A stretch of 64,000 bases of DNA from Spirodela intermedia (Eukaryota; Streptophyta; Magnoliopsida; Alismatales; Araceae): contig LR746273.1 in assembly GCA_902729315.2 (NCBI GenBank), forward strand, positions 4,565,001-4,629,000. Direction: 5' to 3'. The position numbers were made by a program, and so were the translations under genes. How positions within the stretch are numbered: the stretch's first letter is position 1; each line of letters starts with the position of its first letter. The notes beneath the pieces were generated by a model. The model was given only the letters and a program-made list of their open reading frames with translations. It did no database searches and was not told the origin of the DNA. This document shows positions 1-14,400 of the stretch, one piece after another.

Positions 1-3000
1 ACTCAACTCCTTTATAATTTTACTCATAACTTTCTTTTTAAATTCACAACTCTAAGAGACTGATATTAATAGGGACAACTCTAAGACGTGACAAGTAGAG
101 TATTAAGTACTACATTTATCTCACTAGAAATACTATAGATATCACAATGGATGTTTTCAAATAATGATATTGACTTGAGTTTCATCTACTCTTTCAATGA
201 AGAAGACAAAGATTAAAGCTTGGGTATTGATTTTTTATATTCTCATTAAGATGTTGATTGATGCTAGGGTGAATTGCAGCATGTAGTAGGTCAAAAAAGA
301 ATGTATGAGAGCTTAATGATTGACACTCGACATAAGTCCTTCATGAGTTTTGTTAGTTAGTTGAGACCTCTCTCATTCTCATTGGATTTTATATATGGAA
401 TTCTCTATTGAAAGCTAAAGTTCATAAGAAAATTAAAGATACTTATACTTTAATGATTATATATTTAAAATATTTGATATTTATAGGTAAATCATATGTG
501 AATATCCTCTTAGGTCTCCATGATCCCACATCATCTATTTTTCTTAGAATAAACTCAAATTCGAATGATGTCTATTAATGAGTTCAGATATTCTTATGAG
601 AAATCAACACTTGGGCTTGTTAACGTAGTATTCATGTCTGATTTCTGTCAATTTAAATTAATTTGATAAAAGATCAAAAAATATGAACATAGAACTAATA
701 TTTAAATCACCTCAAGTAAAATGTGATCTTCAACTGAACATATTTAATCATGATTTTGAAATTTATAATCATAATTTCAATAATCTAGAATAGTAAGATT
801 TTTTTATAAAATATATCTATTGATATTCAAAACATCTTACTTGACTAAATAAATGATCTGAATATAATTGATTAAAATTGATATATAAATGATTTTAAAT
901 TAATGATCTAATCTCACGAGCACATGTAAATTGAGTAATCTTTCATACTCATATTTTACTTCTCAAAATTTCATTGATTTCTTGTATTACTCATTGATTT
1001 CTCACAACATCATATTCTATAAATATTTTATTTTTCACATCAATATGAAATATGATAATTTTATGTAATGAAATCAATCAATTATATTACTTATGTCCTG
1101 CTTACTAGAGATACGTTCAATCAATTCTCATCTAAATATCTAACACTTGGATATATAATCACTTTCATATTTGTCCTCATTTTATACATATTTGGAATAA
1201 GGTATAATTCAATCTTTAATTGATTTTACAATTTTCCATCATCATCAAGACCACATATACAATGTTCTAAAATATTTTGGTAATACTAAGCATTTACAAC
1301 TTCTACAATAATCAATGTTTCACATCTCTACATCGTGTATCTCCTGCTCTTAAAAAGTTAATTTCCCCACCTTTGTAAGAACTATATGATTCTATTTTTT
1401 TATATTTATATTTAATTTCACATATAGTTGAACCAACCTTAGGATATTGATGTTAAAAATGTTTTAAGAACACTCGGATTAACCTAGAATAGTGAATCTT
1501 AAAAAGATGTTTTAAAAACACTTGGGGTAATTAGAGTTGTAAATCTAGTGGATGCTAGTTTAAGCCTTGATGTCCAATAGTTCATACTAACAAGTATCAA
1601 TAGAATTGAAGATTGTAATATTTATACGCCCATTGTGTCAAGCCATTACCCATCATTGGAGTCTTTTAATAGTTTCAATGATGACAAAATGGATGGAAGG
1701 GAAAATGGTAATTTTAAGTTGCCAAGGATATGTTAAGATATTAGTTCTTTTAAAAATATGAAAATATTCTTGATCCTTAAACATGATCTAGTATGTTGCA
1801 TGTGCACTGATATGATTTATTAATTGAGATAAATAAAATAAAAATAAAATTGAGGGAATTTTACTCTTGTTTTTAGCTTTGTGATCTTGAACATGTTTGA
1901 TCAATCTTGAAAAAACTTTATTACATTAAAGATGAAATATTAGTATTCATATAGTGAGAATCTAGAAAATACATGAAGTGACTATGTCGTCGTATAATAA
2001 ATCACATAAATTTAAAATTTATAAAACTAGAAAATATCAATTTTTGAGTATTTAAAAGTATTTTTGAATAAACATATCAATTATAATTCAATATAAGTTC
2101 CAAAAATAATGAAAACTTTTCAAGTTGATCACAGGAATGTAATATAGTATAAGATCGTTTTTCAAATTTTTTTTTGAAGAATACGATTTTTTTATGAATT
2201 TTTAATTAAAAAATAAAAATAAAATATATTTAAAATTTACAAAAAAGAGAAATAAGAGTGCGGACATTATCCTAACGTCCGCACTTGATGAACGTGAATC
2301 AGACAAAAATAAAGTTCTAACTGGTGATTCTTACGTAAGTGATTATAGATGATTTAATTGATTAAATCAATATTTGTAAAAGCTATAAGAATCATAATTA
2401 ATTGAAGAATAGTTTTGTAAATTTAAATCACATAAATTATCACTAAATGAAGTGAAACTTAAGTTGAAAGTAGGAAAATAGAGTTCCAATGTCACGACGG
2501 CGATGCGTGGGCGATGTACTAAAATCCTGAGTATTCAAGAAGATTGTCATATAGTGTTCACGACTTTGAAGGCTCTCTTTGGACAAAGACTACGTAGGTA
2601 ATTTCTAGATCTTCTTGTGAAGTCCAGAGATCGATAAAATGAGTCGTCAAATCATCTCTGATAATTGTCATCCAACGGAACGAAAAAATGATGACTTTGT
2701 GGCTCTCCAGCAGTTGTCACCTCACAGAGAAAAGTTGAATGGAGGTGGGGCGTGTGTTAAGGAGCTTCATCCTCAAGTCTACGTAGTGAGAAGAAGTTCT
2801 TCATCGCATCTAGTACGCTCTCAAGAAGTGACAACTCATCTCCCAGTGGATCGTTCTCTTTCCGACAACAATTTGTTCATCAATCAATCGGAGATACTTT
2901 ACTTGATAGATTCGTGATCCTTTTATCGCGAATCATTCAATAATTTTAGTAACAATGCTCTGCAAATCGCGTAGATGAGATTCAAGGATTATGGTAGCTT

Positions 3001-5276
3001 AATCCTTCACCAGCGATCTGCAAAAAAGTCATAATTTAATTAAATAAAAATATGAGTTTTGGTTCTAGTAGGATTCGAACTCACACCGATCGCCCACCTA
3101 TATGAGAGATACTGAAATAAATATTTTAATACCCTTATAAAGTGACGTCATCATGGTATATCTCTGTTATCACTAAAAAATATTTTAAATATTAAAATAA
3201 ACGAAATCATTTCGAGAAAGATGTGACACAGGTTTAGTCCCACATTAGTTGTACACTGAAGTTTTGGATGAATATATAATAATATCACATTTAGAAGCAA
3301 TGAGTCCTTTTCTCACATGTATGACCACTCTTTGCCTCACAATCGATTAGCCACTAATGACATGGAAGGAGAGTGACGTACACATGCCCTCATTGGTTCA
3401 TAGTTGCTTGAGCCTTTGCTCGTGGCTCCCCTCGACTACACTTTCGATCCACTTGTGGGCTCGGCTGACTGGCATGTCCCTTCTTTTTCTATTTTTTTAT
3501 TTGAATTTTTATTTATTTATTTATCTCAAAAATAGAACTATAAAAATTATATAAATTCATATAAAATCACATAATTAGTCAAATTTTCACATTAATCAAC
3601 TGGAAACTATTTTTCACAATTTAACATAAATAGAAGTCTATTTATCATAAGTTAAGGCTAAAAAATATATTAATTAATAATTATTAACTCAATACACTCA
3701 ATGGTAAAATATACATTTAATTCTAAAATATTCAACCATCTTTGAGAACCCTTGAAATTCTTAAGCATCTTGAAATTTCTCTATTATGATTTTAAAGTGT
3801 ATAATATTTATAGATAATTTTTTCGATATTTATGTTTTTTCTTCTTAAATAAAAAATGAGTCTACCTAATTGTTTGGAGATCTTTTTTGCTTATTACAAA
3901 TCCAACAAAAAGAGGAAAAATTGGTTGCTATATAAGGAACATTTTCCCAAATCTTGAATAGAGAAAAAAGTCATTCAGTGAAAGAAAAAAGCTCAAGCAT
4001 TCAAGGTTCTCAACACAAGCTGCCTCTATATCTTTGAGCCAAAGAATCCAAATAACATGAGCCATGTGCTAAATTGTAAGAGTACTATATTTTTGTTGAA
4101 TCATTCTTGATTTGCAATTGAACCCCTTCTATCCCAAATTGATTACAAATCAAGAACAATTCAAGAGCAAGGTATTGCCCTTGAAATTCAATATTCATTT
4201 TTGTCTAGAGAACTTTAATAAATCATACTACCCTTGGAACATAAGAAAGCGTATTTAATGATTGTGAAGATATTTAGGTGTTTTCATATTGTGAAATTAC
4301 CATTTGACACTTGAAGACATGTCCTCAATTTCATGATTTTCTTATCAATAAAAGATGTATAATCATATCACTATTCTTGCAAGCATATTCAAGGGTTAGG
4401 GGAAAAAAATCTGTTAGTTTCTATAATTTCTGAACATAATTTAAATAATATTAAATTACCATGTTACCATTCTACCCATCTTGTCGTCATCAACAACTAT
4501 TTAGTGGATATAATTCTCTCAAGAAAGTTTTTATGAGAGAGGAGGTTTTTTTTTAAGTAAATAAAAGTGCTTTTTTTCTTCCAATTAGGTCTCAACAATG
4601 AGAGGAACAACTTCAACCGAAACCAGAAAAATAAGAAAAATAATTAATCAACTTAATGAGTGAATAATTTTTCTCATGTTGGCCCAAGAAACCTTCAAAT
4701 TAAGGTCAAAATGACATATCCTCACAGCTATCCCTTAGAGGGTCAACTTTACCAAAATAGGGTGGTCCGTTGACCTGAATTTAGGTTTAAAATGGGGTAT
4801 TTTCGATATATTTTCCTGAATAGAAAAAGATCCTAAAATTGTTTGTGGACCCGATAATTTCTTCCTAGATTCGTTTGTTGTCGGATCAATATTGGATACT
4901 ACCATACCAACGAACCGTTAATTATTCGTACCAGGACATGGCATCCGAGAAGTATCCGATTACCAGGATATTCCTCTCCGGGCTCTATCCTCCATTCCTC
5001 CTGCTACCCCCCACAGGAGATGAAGCTGATGACGATGATGGTGGTCTTGATGTTTCGGAAGCTGGTGGCGTACCCGGAGTCTCCTCTCGTCCTCCACACT
5101 TCTGGCACTCCCGCCGGCCACACGAGGGGAGAGTGAGCAGCGAGCCCCGCGGGATGTTTCGCTGCAGGTGAATATCAGACTATTGGATGCTCATGCGGAG
5201 GATAGAAGTCAATAGGGGGAGGATCTTAAGCGGCTTCTAGGGTTTTAGTTAAGATTTTTCGCCAGAGCAGGTGGGT
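1..5276. other. AT-rich intergenic region upstream of EGY1
   Basis: I see no supportable gene here. The short open frames, including one of 92 codons at 2639-2917, have no recognisable domain and no clear coding bias. The region holds a short GC-rich hairpin at 2257-2285, a tRNA-like T-arm/B-box sequence on the minus strand near 3064-3081, and a roughly duplicated stretch at 1450-1550 where a GATGTT...AACACT block recurs about 55 bp apart. From about 4.9 kb the base composition rises towards the EGY1 promoter and 5'UTR. A 98-codon open frame at 4875-5171 lies in that GC-richer stretch and looks accidental. Confidence 0.6.
2257..2285. repeat. GC-rich hairpin in AT-rich DNA
   Basis: AGTGCGGAC at 2257-2265 is the exact reverse complement of GTCCGCACT at 2277-2285, with an 11-nt loop. 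It stands out because about 200 bp on either side is almost purely A/T. No RNA-polymerase terminator context or gene is attached to it; it is probably a mobile-element relic. Confidence 0.5.
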
Positions 5277-8200
5277 ATGGGGACTCTACCGAGCTCCTCC
5301 GTTGTTACCTTGAGCGTCAGGTTCCGGGCGTTGCCGGCGGGTGGCCGCGAAGATGGGAGGATTCGGCCGGCGTGGGATCAGTGTAGGAGGATGATGAGTT
5401 CGAGGTGGGCTCGTTCTCAGTGGCGGGAGAGGCCCAGGGTAGTTTTGCCGGGGCGCCGTTGGAGTGCCATCACGTGCTGCGCGCTGAACGGAGATGAGGG
5501 TGAGGACAAGAATTTGGGTTCCAGTTCTCCGTCGACTTCGGCTTCCACTTCGACCGAGGAACCGGAGAGGAGGAGCGGGGACGACCCGAGATCAGAGCAG
5601 ACACCAGCCTCGGTTTCCCCAAGGGTATGTTTATCTTCCCCCACACCACCATTGCCACTTTCAGTGATTAGAAGATGAGATTCTACAACCGTTTGCGGCT
5701 CCGGAGGCAAATACACTGTTGATGCAATGCCAATCATACGCTTGCATGATCTCCCCTCCGTTCGCTCCCGTCTTCCCGTCTTCTTTCGTGAAATTCTTTC
5801 CCTCGGAGTCCATGTAGACTTCAGTAGTTAGCTCCTCAATGACTACCATTCAAATGCTGTGAGAAATCAATTTCAAAGGTCCTAATTGTGATTTTCTGTG
5901 ACATGGTCGGTTGGCATTTGGCTTTGAAATAACCCACATATTTCCGGATTTCTCAGTGCTGCCCGTTTTCCTTCTGGGCTTGACATTGCAAAGGGGAAAT
6001 TTGGGCTGAAAGTGTAACGCAACAAAGCTAACTGGAGTTGATATTGATTGTTCTAGTCGCTATGGGGCTCCTGCCTCTCGATTTTGGAGACTGTTCTATA
6101 TATTTTTAGATACTAATAATTTTCTATTAGCTTTCCAAATTCTTTGCTAATTTTGCTTCGATAGAATCAGACAGCCCATAGATTCTAATAATTTTCCATA
6201 TTAAGTGACTAAGGTTTTTTTCTTATGTTTGTTGTTTGTAAATAGTAAACTGTGATCCATTTTGAGTATTGACGGTGAACTACCCCTAAAACATTGGCAT
6301 GAATATCTTGATTTAATCTTTGAACACAATACTCGTGATGAATGTAATGGTTGGTCCACAATATATGATCCTTCCCTATAGCAAAAATATTCACCAAGTG
6401 ATGCCACATTGAATCGCTCACAGAGTCATGCATGAATATCTTGATTTATACTTTTTTTAATTAATGGAAGTTGACTAATTTGTCGTTAACCTTTTCCAGA
6501 ACGTTTTCCACCTACTTGGTTTACTAAAATAAAAATAAAAAAGTCAGAATGATATCTCTGACATATAGTTTCTGTTGGTATCATCTGAAAGGCTTCTGGT
6601 ATATCGCCTGAGGGGCCAATATACAGCAGTTTTCAAATTGACTCCTTCAAACTGATGGAGCTTCTTGGACCCGAGAAGGTAGACCCTTCTGATGTGAAAC
6701 TGATCAAGGAGAAGCTCTTCGGCTATTCAACCTTCTGGGTGACCAGAGAAGAGCCATTTGGTGACCTTGGGGAAGGTATCCTTTTCCTTGGGAACTTGCG
6801 TGGCAAGAGAGAGGAGGTCTTTGCAAAGCTTCAGCGCCAGCTGGCTGAGGCCACCGGCAGCAAGTACAATTTGTTCATGGTAGAAGAGCCCAATTCGGAG
6901 GCACCTGACCCACGTGGTGGGCCACGTGTCAGTTTTGGTCTGTTGAGGAAGGAGGTTTCTGAGCCTGGGCCTACTACCCTCTGGCAGTATGTCATTGCAC
7001 TATTGCTTTTTGTTCTCACCATTGGCTCCTGTGTTGAAGTAGGCATTGCATCCCAGGTATGCGATTTTTTACCGTTTGTCTATTTCTGTTGCTTTTGATT
7101 TCAATCATTATGAGCTATTTCTCAGATCAAGTTTGTTTTGTGCTATTTTTTGCAGTTGACTAGTCTCCCACCAGATGTTGTGAAATACTTTACAGATCCA
7201 AATGCCACTGAACCACCCGACATGCAATTGCTATTACCATTTGTTGAGTCAGCATTGCCCCTGGCATATGGTGTTCTTGGGATTCATCTATTCCATGTAA
7301 TCCCCTTATCTGTGTCTCATCTGAGTTTTGCCTGTTTTTCATATAATCCTGTATATTTTCTGGTATATTTTCAGTTTCTTTTTGTCAACAATGTGATAGT
7401 AACGGGGTCCAGTCCTGCACCTAAGTACTCAGAACTTACGTTTATTTCCTATTTATTTATCACAAACATGTGTCAATGCGGCCTCTTATTTGACCTCGTG
7501 GAGTGATGATTCTTCTTGTTCATTAATGCTTGTCGTCTGTCAATACTGTTTTATCTGTCATTTGAAGAAAGCTACTGATAATTAAATTATGTTTAAATTA
7601 ACTGTGATTACTTTCGGTTAACTGATGATATAGGTAGGTTTATCACGTGAGTGAACTGTGACCACTGTCCTTCGGTGGTGTGCATGGAAAGCTCTTGTTG
7701 TTCTGTAACTAGTGAAACCCAGCCTCTGACTGAAAATTTATCTTCTCTTTACTGATTCTTGTCCATAAGTCATGGTCGCATAGTTCCATGATTCTAACTA
7801 CCATAAGGAATCTTGCATTGTAGGAGGTTGGCCATTTTTTGGCTGCATTACCAAAGAAGGTGAAGCTGGGTATTCCTTACTTCATCCCAAATATTACCCT
7901 TGGCAGTTTCGGTGCAATCACTCAGGTGAGTCCTTGCCATTTGATCTAGATACTTGATATGGTAATTTATTGGTCGGGTTTAAATGTTTGAATGGGCAAG
8001 CTGATTAAATATTTTGAACAGAAAAGCTTAACTAGCTTTTCTTCCATGACTGAATTTGTATGATTCTTTTTCTGTGGAAACAGGGGATTATTGTTAGTTT
8101 TCTCTTCAAATGCGGCCATAAGTTCGGTTCATAATCTACCATTATAGACTAATTTCAGTTTTCTTACTAATGTAAATTTTATTTGACATCATTCATAATG

Positions 8201-10377
8201 ATTTTTTTAAAAACTTTCTGATTCTTTAGTTATATGTTGTCGGAATGGGTATCTTTATAATCACAGGCTTGGACAATTCTTAATGCACCCCTTCACTAGC
8301 CCTTCACAGGCTCAGAGAGTATATAATTGGTGTATACGTTCTACCCATGAAGAACAATCGGTTCTGATGTCATGTTAAAGTTATTGGGCCATCCAACTTC
8401 AGATCAATTGACTATGATGGAACTATCCTTGATGCTCTGTTATCAAAATAACCACTCGTGCATGTGCTCTACCATGTTTGCTATGTTCTTCATTTATAAA
8501 TATCTCAAGTGTTTATATTACTTTCCTTGAATTGAGGCTATTGTTTTCCTCTTATTTTCACCATATATTCTTCCGTGCAGTTCAAATCCATTCTGCCAGA
8601 TCGGAAGACAAAGGTTGACATCTCGGTCGCTGGTCCCTTGGCCGGTGCTGCTCTCTCATTTTCCATGTTTTTCGTTGGTCTCTTGCTGTCATCGAATCCC
8701 GAGCTCGTGGGGGACCTGGTGAAGGTCCCAAGTGTGCTGTTCCAAGGCTCTTTGCTCCTTGGGCTAATCAGCCGGGGGGTCCTTGGCTACTCGTAAGTTC
8801 TGGTCCTCCCACCTTGAGGAACTTCTCATGTCCTGCATTATAGATCCGAGAGAAACTGCCAAATATTGTTGATGAATTCTTTCCCGCTTGCATTTAGTAA
8901 TTCCAAAGCCTGAAATAATCCGAAAGGAATGAATTCAGTCTATCGTATGATTCTCAACCACTGATCTTGCTAATCATGCAGAGCGATGCACGCGGCCACA
9001 GTTTCCATCCACCCCCTTGTGATTGCAGGCTGGTGAAGTACAGCTACCATCTTCAACCCTTGTGGTCCTTTAATGTTTATATTCTTATCCCCCCCCCCCT
9101 TTTTTTTTTCTGGATCATCTATCAACAGGTGTGGGTTGACGACATCAGCCTTTAATATGCTTCCTGTGGGATGCCTTGATGGTGGAAGAGCAATACAGGT
9201 ACCTATTTCCTCTCATGGTAGCATGCAGAATGAATGAGCAGTGTTGGGTTCAAGATCGAGATGAGTACAGCCAGTTTCTTTGATTAGAAACTTTTGAAGT
9301 CTTCAACAACAGTATTAAGATCTTACCAACCATGAAATCCATTGGGCATAATCAGCTTGAAGATTGGGACATCAAGTGATAATTTGTGTCAGGCTCCATT
9401 CAATTCTTTGAATGTGTGATTCTCTTTCCCTCCTCCAAGACGCAGAAGGATACAGCTGGTTGCTTTATATGGAATCCGAAGGGCTTAATCAGCATCTGGC
9501 TTCCCATAGGAACGCCTGGAAACTGTGTTGGAGAAGGAATGACATCATCAGAAGTTTAGGATAAACTGAAGTTATGAACACAGATGAATCCATGTCAATT
9601 CCAAAAACTAGTTTCAGGAAGTTTGCGTCGCAGAAATAAATTCAGAAATCTAGTGAGGATTACTTACTTTTTTTCAGATTAAATATCCAGATTGAGATAA
9701 TAGACAAAATTCTTTTGGTTGGTTTTTTTTTTTGCTGCGGGTCTTTTTAATTATAATTTTCCGTGTCATTTCTCCCTCTGTAAACTTTATTGGATATTTG
9801 ATGAACTCGATATTTTTGCAGGGAGCTTTCGGAAAGAATGCGCTGGTTGCATTTGGGCTCACAACGTATGCATTGCTTGGACTAGGAGTGGTAATTTTTT
9901 CCCCCTTGACTACCATGAATTACAAGGAACTCCACGGCAAAACCAGAAAATCTCAGTCTCATAAACCTCAGTCTTAATTACTCCATTCCATCAACCACTG
10001 GTCCCCCTCTCTCTCTCTCTCTACTACCCCCACTCTTTCTTCTTTAAATATAATACATGTTGCTTGTGCTTAGCTCGGCGGGCCACTGTCTCTTCCTTGG
10101 GGGCTATATGTGCTAATATGCCAGGTGGGCCCATCCAGAAAATTCTCGTGCAAGCTTTTTGATAAGTACATATTTATTCACTCCCTTATTGATAAATCTC
10201 TATATATATTCCGACCAGAGGGCACGGGAGAAACCGTGCTTGAATGATGTCACAGAGGTCGGAACCTGGCGGCAGGCAGGCATCATGGTGGCTATCTTCC
10301 TCGTCATGCTGACCCTCCTTCCCCTCTGGGATGAGCTCGCGGAGGAGCTGGGCATTGGCCTCGTGACCTCATTTTAA
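5277..10377 (+). CDS. EGY1: EGY1-type chloroplast site-2 metalloprotease
   Basis: Ten coding exons: 5277-5624, 6592-7056, 7156-7296, 7824-7925, 8581-8792, 8982-9032, 9129-9198, 9822-9890, 10074-10124, 10219-10377. All junctions keep frame and give 555 residues, close to Arabidopsis EGY1 (about 548). EGY1 is an ATP-independent zinc protease of the thylakoid membrane needed for chlorophyll-protein accumulation and chloroplast development. Seen: a GNLRGK motif at residues 183-188, the zinc-binding HEVGH at 318-322 (its first His ends exon 3), and the second catalytic motif NMLPVGCLDG at 449-458. Several hydrophobic membrane segments follow, and the C-terminus ends GLVTSF. The variable N-terminal 115 residues are Ser/Arg-rich, as expected of a transit peptide. 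The ATG at 5277 is chosen because it starts MGTL like Arabidopsis; the codon two before it is GTG. EGY2 is less likely because the N-terminal block SSFQIDSFKLMELLGPEK is EGY1-like. It runs tail-to-tail with GID8. Confidence 0.95.
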
Positions 10378-11451
10378 AGTGTTCCAATCAATGTGAAGTT
10401 CTCGCAGGCAATTTTGTCTCCCATTTGGCTTGGATGATTGTACACTCTTATCTGACTCCTCAAGCCAATCTCCTCAGAGTTCTATACCTCTTTCTTTACA
10501 GCGTCTCTCCTTTATTTTTCCCTCACACTTTAACTCTGGAAAATATTTATTCATGGATTATAATTGAATAAGAAAACAAACTGTTGAATTAGGAGTGTTT
10601 ATGAGTAGTGTACCTGGGTTGGACCTGAAATGAAAATAGACTCAACATAGTTATGCCGAAGATGTACCTCTTTCTCTCTCTCTCCCTCTCTCCCTCTCTC
10701 TCTCTCTCTTCTCATATGTTTTTGGAGTTCCCTACTGTGCTTCTCATTTCGAGGGTTGAGAGTTTCAACGGGGGTATCATTTTCTTAATAGTACCGTAGC
10801 ATGGTATCTATGGGAGTTGCCTGAGTTTAAATTACATGCTGGCATAATTATCATTGCGTGGCACAATCTTTCGACAGATCAAGAGATTTCTAGATTTTGA
10901 CAAGATTTCTAGGATCTGAGCGAGCTAGGCATCTGGATTGTTGAAGAAGACGCTATCTTGGAAAGTTAGGAGTTTGGGATGAAGGTACCACCTCATGAGA
11001 TGTTGAGGGATGGAGAGAGAGAGAGAGAGAGATGTCATATTGGTGATTCAAGTCCAAGCTCTTTAGTGTACTAGGTAGAAAACTAGTTCATCTGAAGCTA
11101 TAATAATATCATCTTTTTTTATTCATGATTATTCATAACTTCCTCCCAAATTCAGTAGTCTAAAGATATTGCCTTGTCTAGTTTGATCAAATTCCTAATG
11201 TTAATAGATTTGATGCATTAAGTGGTAAGTCCAGTGAAGCCCAGCCATGGTTCAGTCCTAAATTTGCACCTATTCAGTATAATTATCCATGAGAAAAAAG
11301 ACCAGTCAGGGCAAAAAATATGAGACTACGAGGAACATGGTAGCACCAAATCAGTACAACTCTTTGATGGAATAATACCATGGATAAAGACAAAGAGGAG
11401 AAGCCCTGCTCTCTACGAAGCTATTCACATCATGACAAGTGGCCAAGGCCC
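10378..11451. other. Convergent intergenic region, EGY1 and GID8 3' ends
   Basis: The two genes converge here, so this stretch should contain both 3'UTRs. It contains a CT tract at about 10669-10710 and a GA tract at 11013-11032. No open frame of interest is present and no clear mobile element can be outlined. Confidence 0.6.
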
Positions 11452-14400
11452 TCAGACAACAGGATCCTCGAGTTTTGCAGAGGCGAGATCATTGATGCGG
11501 GGGTAGACGGCCTTCTCATCGAGCTGGTTTTGGGCCCATATTAGCATCTTCAACAAGCTCGGGAGCTTTGGATCTGTGATTTGAGTTGTTCAATACAAAG
11601 AAAAAATGATGGGATTGATCAATTGCTCCACATGCGGAGTAAAGGAGATAAATAGAAATCAATGAGAAAAATACTCGGAATTAATGAAAGCCAATATGCA
11701 AAGATACGGTAACCAATGGATATACCATGAAATCACATTGGTCAGTTTTTTTATTCCGATTTCCATTGGTTTCTTTGGAGAGTGGTAAGGCATCAAGGCA
11801 TTAGACTCAAGATGACAGGTTCTTATTTAGAGGAGGTGGCTAAATATCCAAATGCTATATCTCACTGCAAGTGTGTTGTCCGTCATTCGTTTAACCCCAC
11901 GTCTTCAATGAGGGAGAGGTTGGATCAAGAAGGTTTCGAAAGGTTTCACTGCAAGTGAAAGCTGCGCATTGTCTCTGCTGGAGAAGGAGATAGTTGGGTC
12001 TCATCACTGGTTTCATGAGAACCCTAATGGGGGCATTGCGAATGAGCCATATTGATACTTGGGAGAGCTAAGGGAAGGTAAGATGCCATCAAACAAGATG
12101 AAGTGAAAGAACGGATAGAAATGTGGAATTGGAAAGACCAGCCAATGAAGAACCCAGAATGTATCAAGATCAGTGGACAATTATTTCTCAAGGAATGTGG
12201 AGATCTGGTGTGCTTGGGTTTGGTGTGTGCATGAATATAAACGTGCCAAAAAATAAATGAGAAACTAGCATACGCATAGAAAAAATTATCCAGGACAATC
12301 TGACCCTTTTCATGACTCTGGCTCGTAAGTATGGCTGCATTCACTTCACTGGCAGTTTTTAGGCGCTGAGACATGTCCAGGAGATCCCCAACTGGACAAT
12401 TGGAGACGTCTTCAAAGGCAAGAAGTGCAACAGTCTTTTCCAGTTCTTCAAGGAAACTTTGCTGCAAAAAGGAGATGCTCATCATTTTCAAAAGAGTCAA
12501 AGTCAAACACAACAAAAAACGATATGCGCACCATCAAAGAGAAACCAATCCAATTAACATGATTTCTCCCTACTAATACATCAAGGGCAGAGACCAGTTT
12601 CAGGTTAAGGATGAAACAATAAGGTTTGTCAGAGGCTTACATTTTCTTCACCTCGTGGTGCAAGTTCCTCCTGAGCAAACTCCAAAGCTTCCTCTAGTCT
12701 ACCATTGCGTATAAGTTCTATCATCCTTTGTTGTTGAAGATGGAAGAACAGCTCTGGATTTGTATCCAATATCTGTGGAAAAAAAAGACTCTACCTCAGC
12801 AACGATAAATATTCATTCTGAGGAACACATTCGTCTTTATAATACAAGGATAAATTTACTATAGTTAAATGACTTCCTGTTCTACCATCTGGGAAAACTA
12901 AGTGGAAGTGAGAAAATTGATGCCACATGGCGTTAATGACGAGTCTGAGCATAATAGCTTAGGTGTGGAAAATTTCTCCAGACATAAATTGATAAAATTT
13001 CAAGCAAGCAAATGCATCACATGATTCAGACATAAAATCGTCAAATAATTATTTCCAGGGATATTAACTAACTTTGGTCAAGGAACTAAAGAAACATAAA
13101 ATCCATCAGCTCCACATGACAGTTTTTGACCTGCATTCAAACATTCATTACCAGGGAACCTAGGTTCGGAAATGTTGATCAATGGGAAGGTCAGTACAGG
13201 CTTTTAATGAAATAAAAGCAAGCATAATTTTATAACATGAAGTGTGTATGATTATAGTACGTTAAGGATTTATAAACCATACTCTAATAGATTGGGAAAC
13301 CTGTACTAATATGTTTGGGAGAACCACCTCCTGGTGCCCAAAAGATTTCTAGGCTTAGGCAAAGGGCTGTCAAAAGATTTAGCTAGAGATCGGAATCCCA
13401 ACCCCACCCCCAAAGCAAGTAAACTTGGGCTCTTTTCTCCCAAAGCAACCCTCTACACTTTTCTCCAATAATCCTACCTATATGACCAGAAAGCGACTGC
13501 TCAGGTGATGCGTCAAGCAGGAGTCTGCATATTCATTTTATAGAATTCCTGGGCTAAAAGCATACTTTCAATCGCAATATTACATCATGCGCCAGTAAAA
13601 CATACAGAAACTTTGGCATCCTACGATTAAGAGGAGTTAGTTTAACATACACAGTGAGACAATTAGTGTATTTTTCCACAAAAAAAGCACAATCACGCAC
13701 TCGAGTAATGAGGAACGGTTAGATGTAAACATGCATTGACAGTAACAATTTCCTAGCCAAGGATCTTTAAAATATAGCATTCTGATGGAATGATAAGATG
13801 ACAGGAACCATTCATGCTGGCCTCCTAAAATGGACATTGGTAACTAAAAAAGGATGGCACAAGATAACCCTTAACGAAAAATGCAAAAACCATCATTTGA
13901 TGACGCATAACAGATCGGTCAATTGCATCTACTGGCTAAGTATCGCTAATTAACTCGTTCAACCAGTACATAATGCTACTGAGTAAACCAATCCAACTTC
14001 TTTACCATGTTGATGTTTCTTAAATCAAGGAAGCTGAAAATGCCACTAAACGCAATCTTTTAAATATTGGAACTACGAAAAACTGCTGGAATGATGCAGC
14101 TTTACTCATTCACGAGGGAAAAGAAATGAAAGAGTTCTATGAACGTCAGGAACATAGAGCCATATTCTTATAAAAGCAAAGGAGAATCAGGGGGATGCTC
14201 TGCTCTTACGAAAGTAAACGCTTCCAGCCTTGTCTAACGTGAAAAGAAGTACCATGACAAGACTGTCTCATACTTTGGGATTAACGGGCTGATCATTGAA
14301 GAAATTATTTTGTGATGTACAGGAGAAAAAAAGAACGAAAAAAATAGAAACAAATCAACAGAGTGCCGGTAGACAGGTAAAAGAATGGATGCAAGTACAG

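Noticed and set aside
2639-2917. 92-codon frame in the left AT-rich region
   Set aside because: No domain, no homologue recognised and no promoter or splice context; probably part of old repeat DNA.
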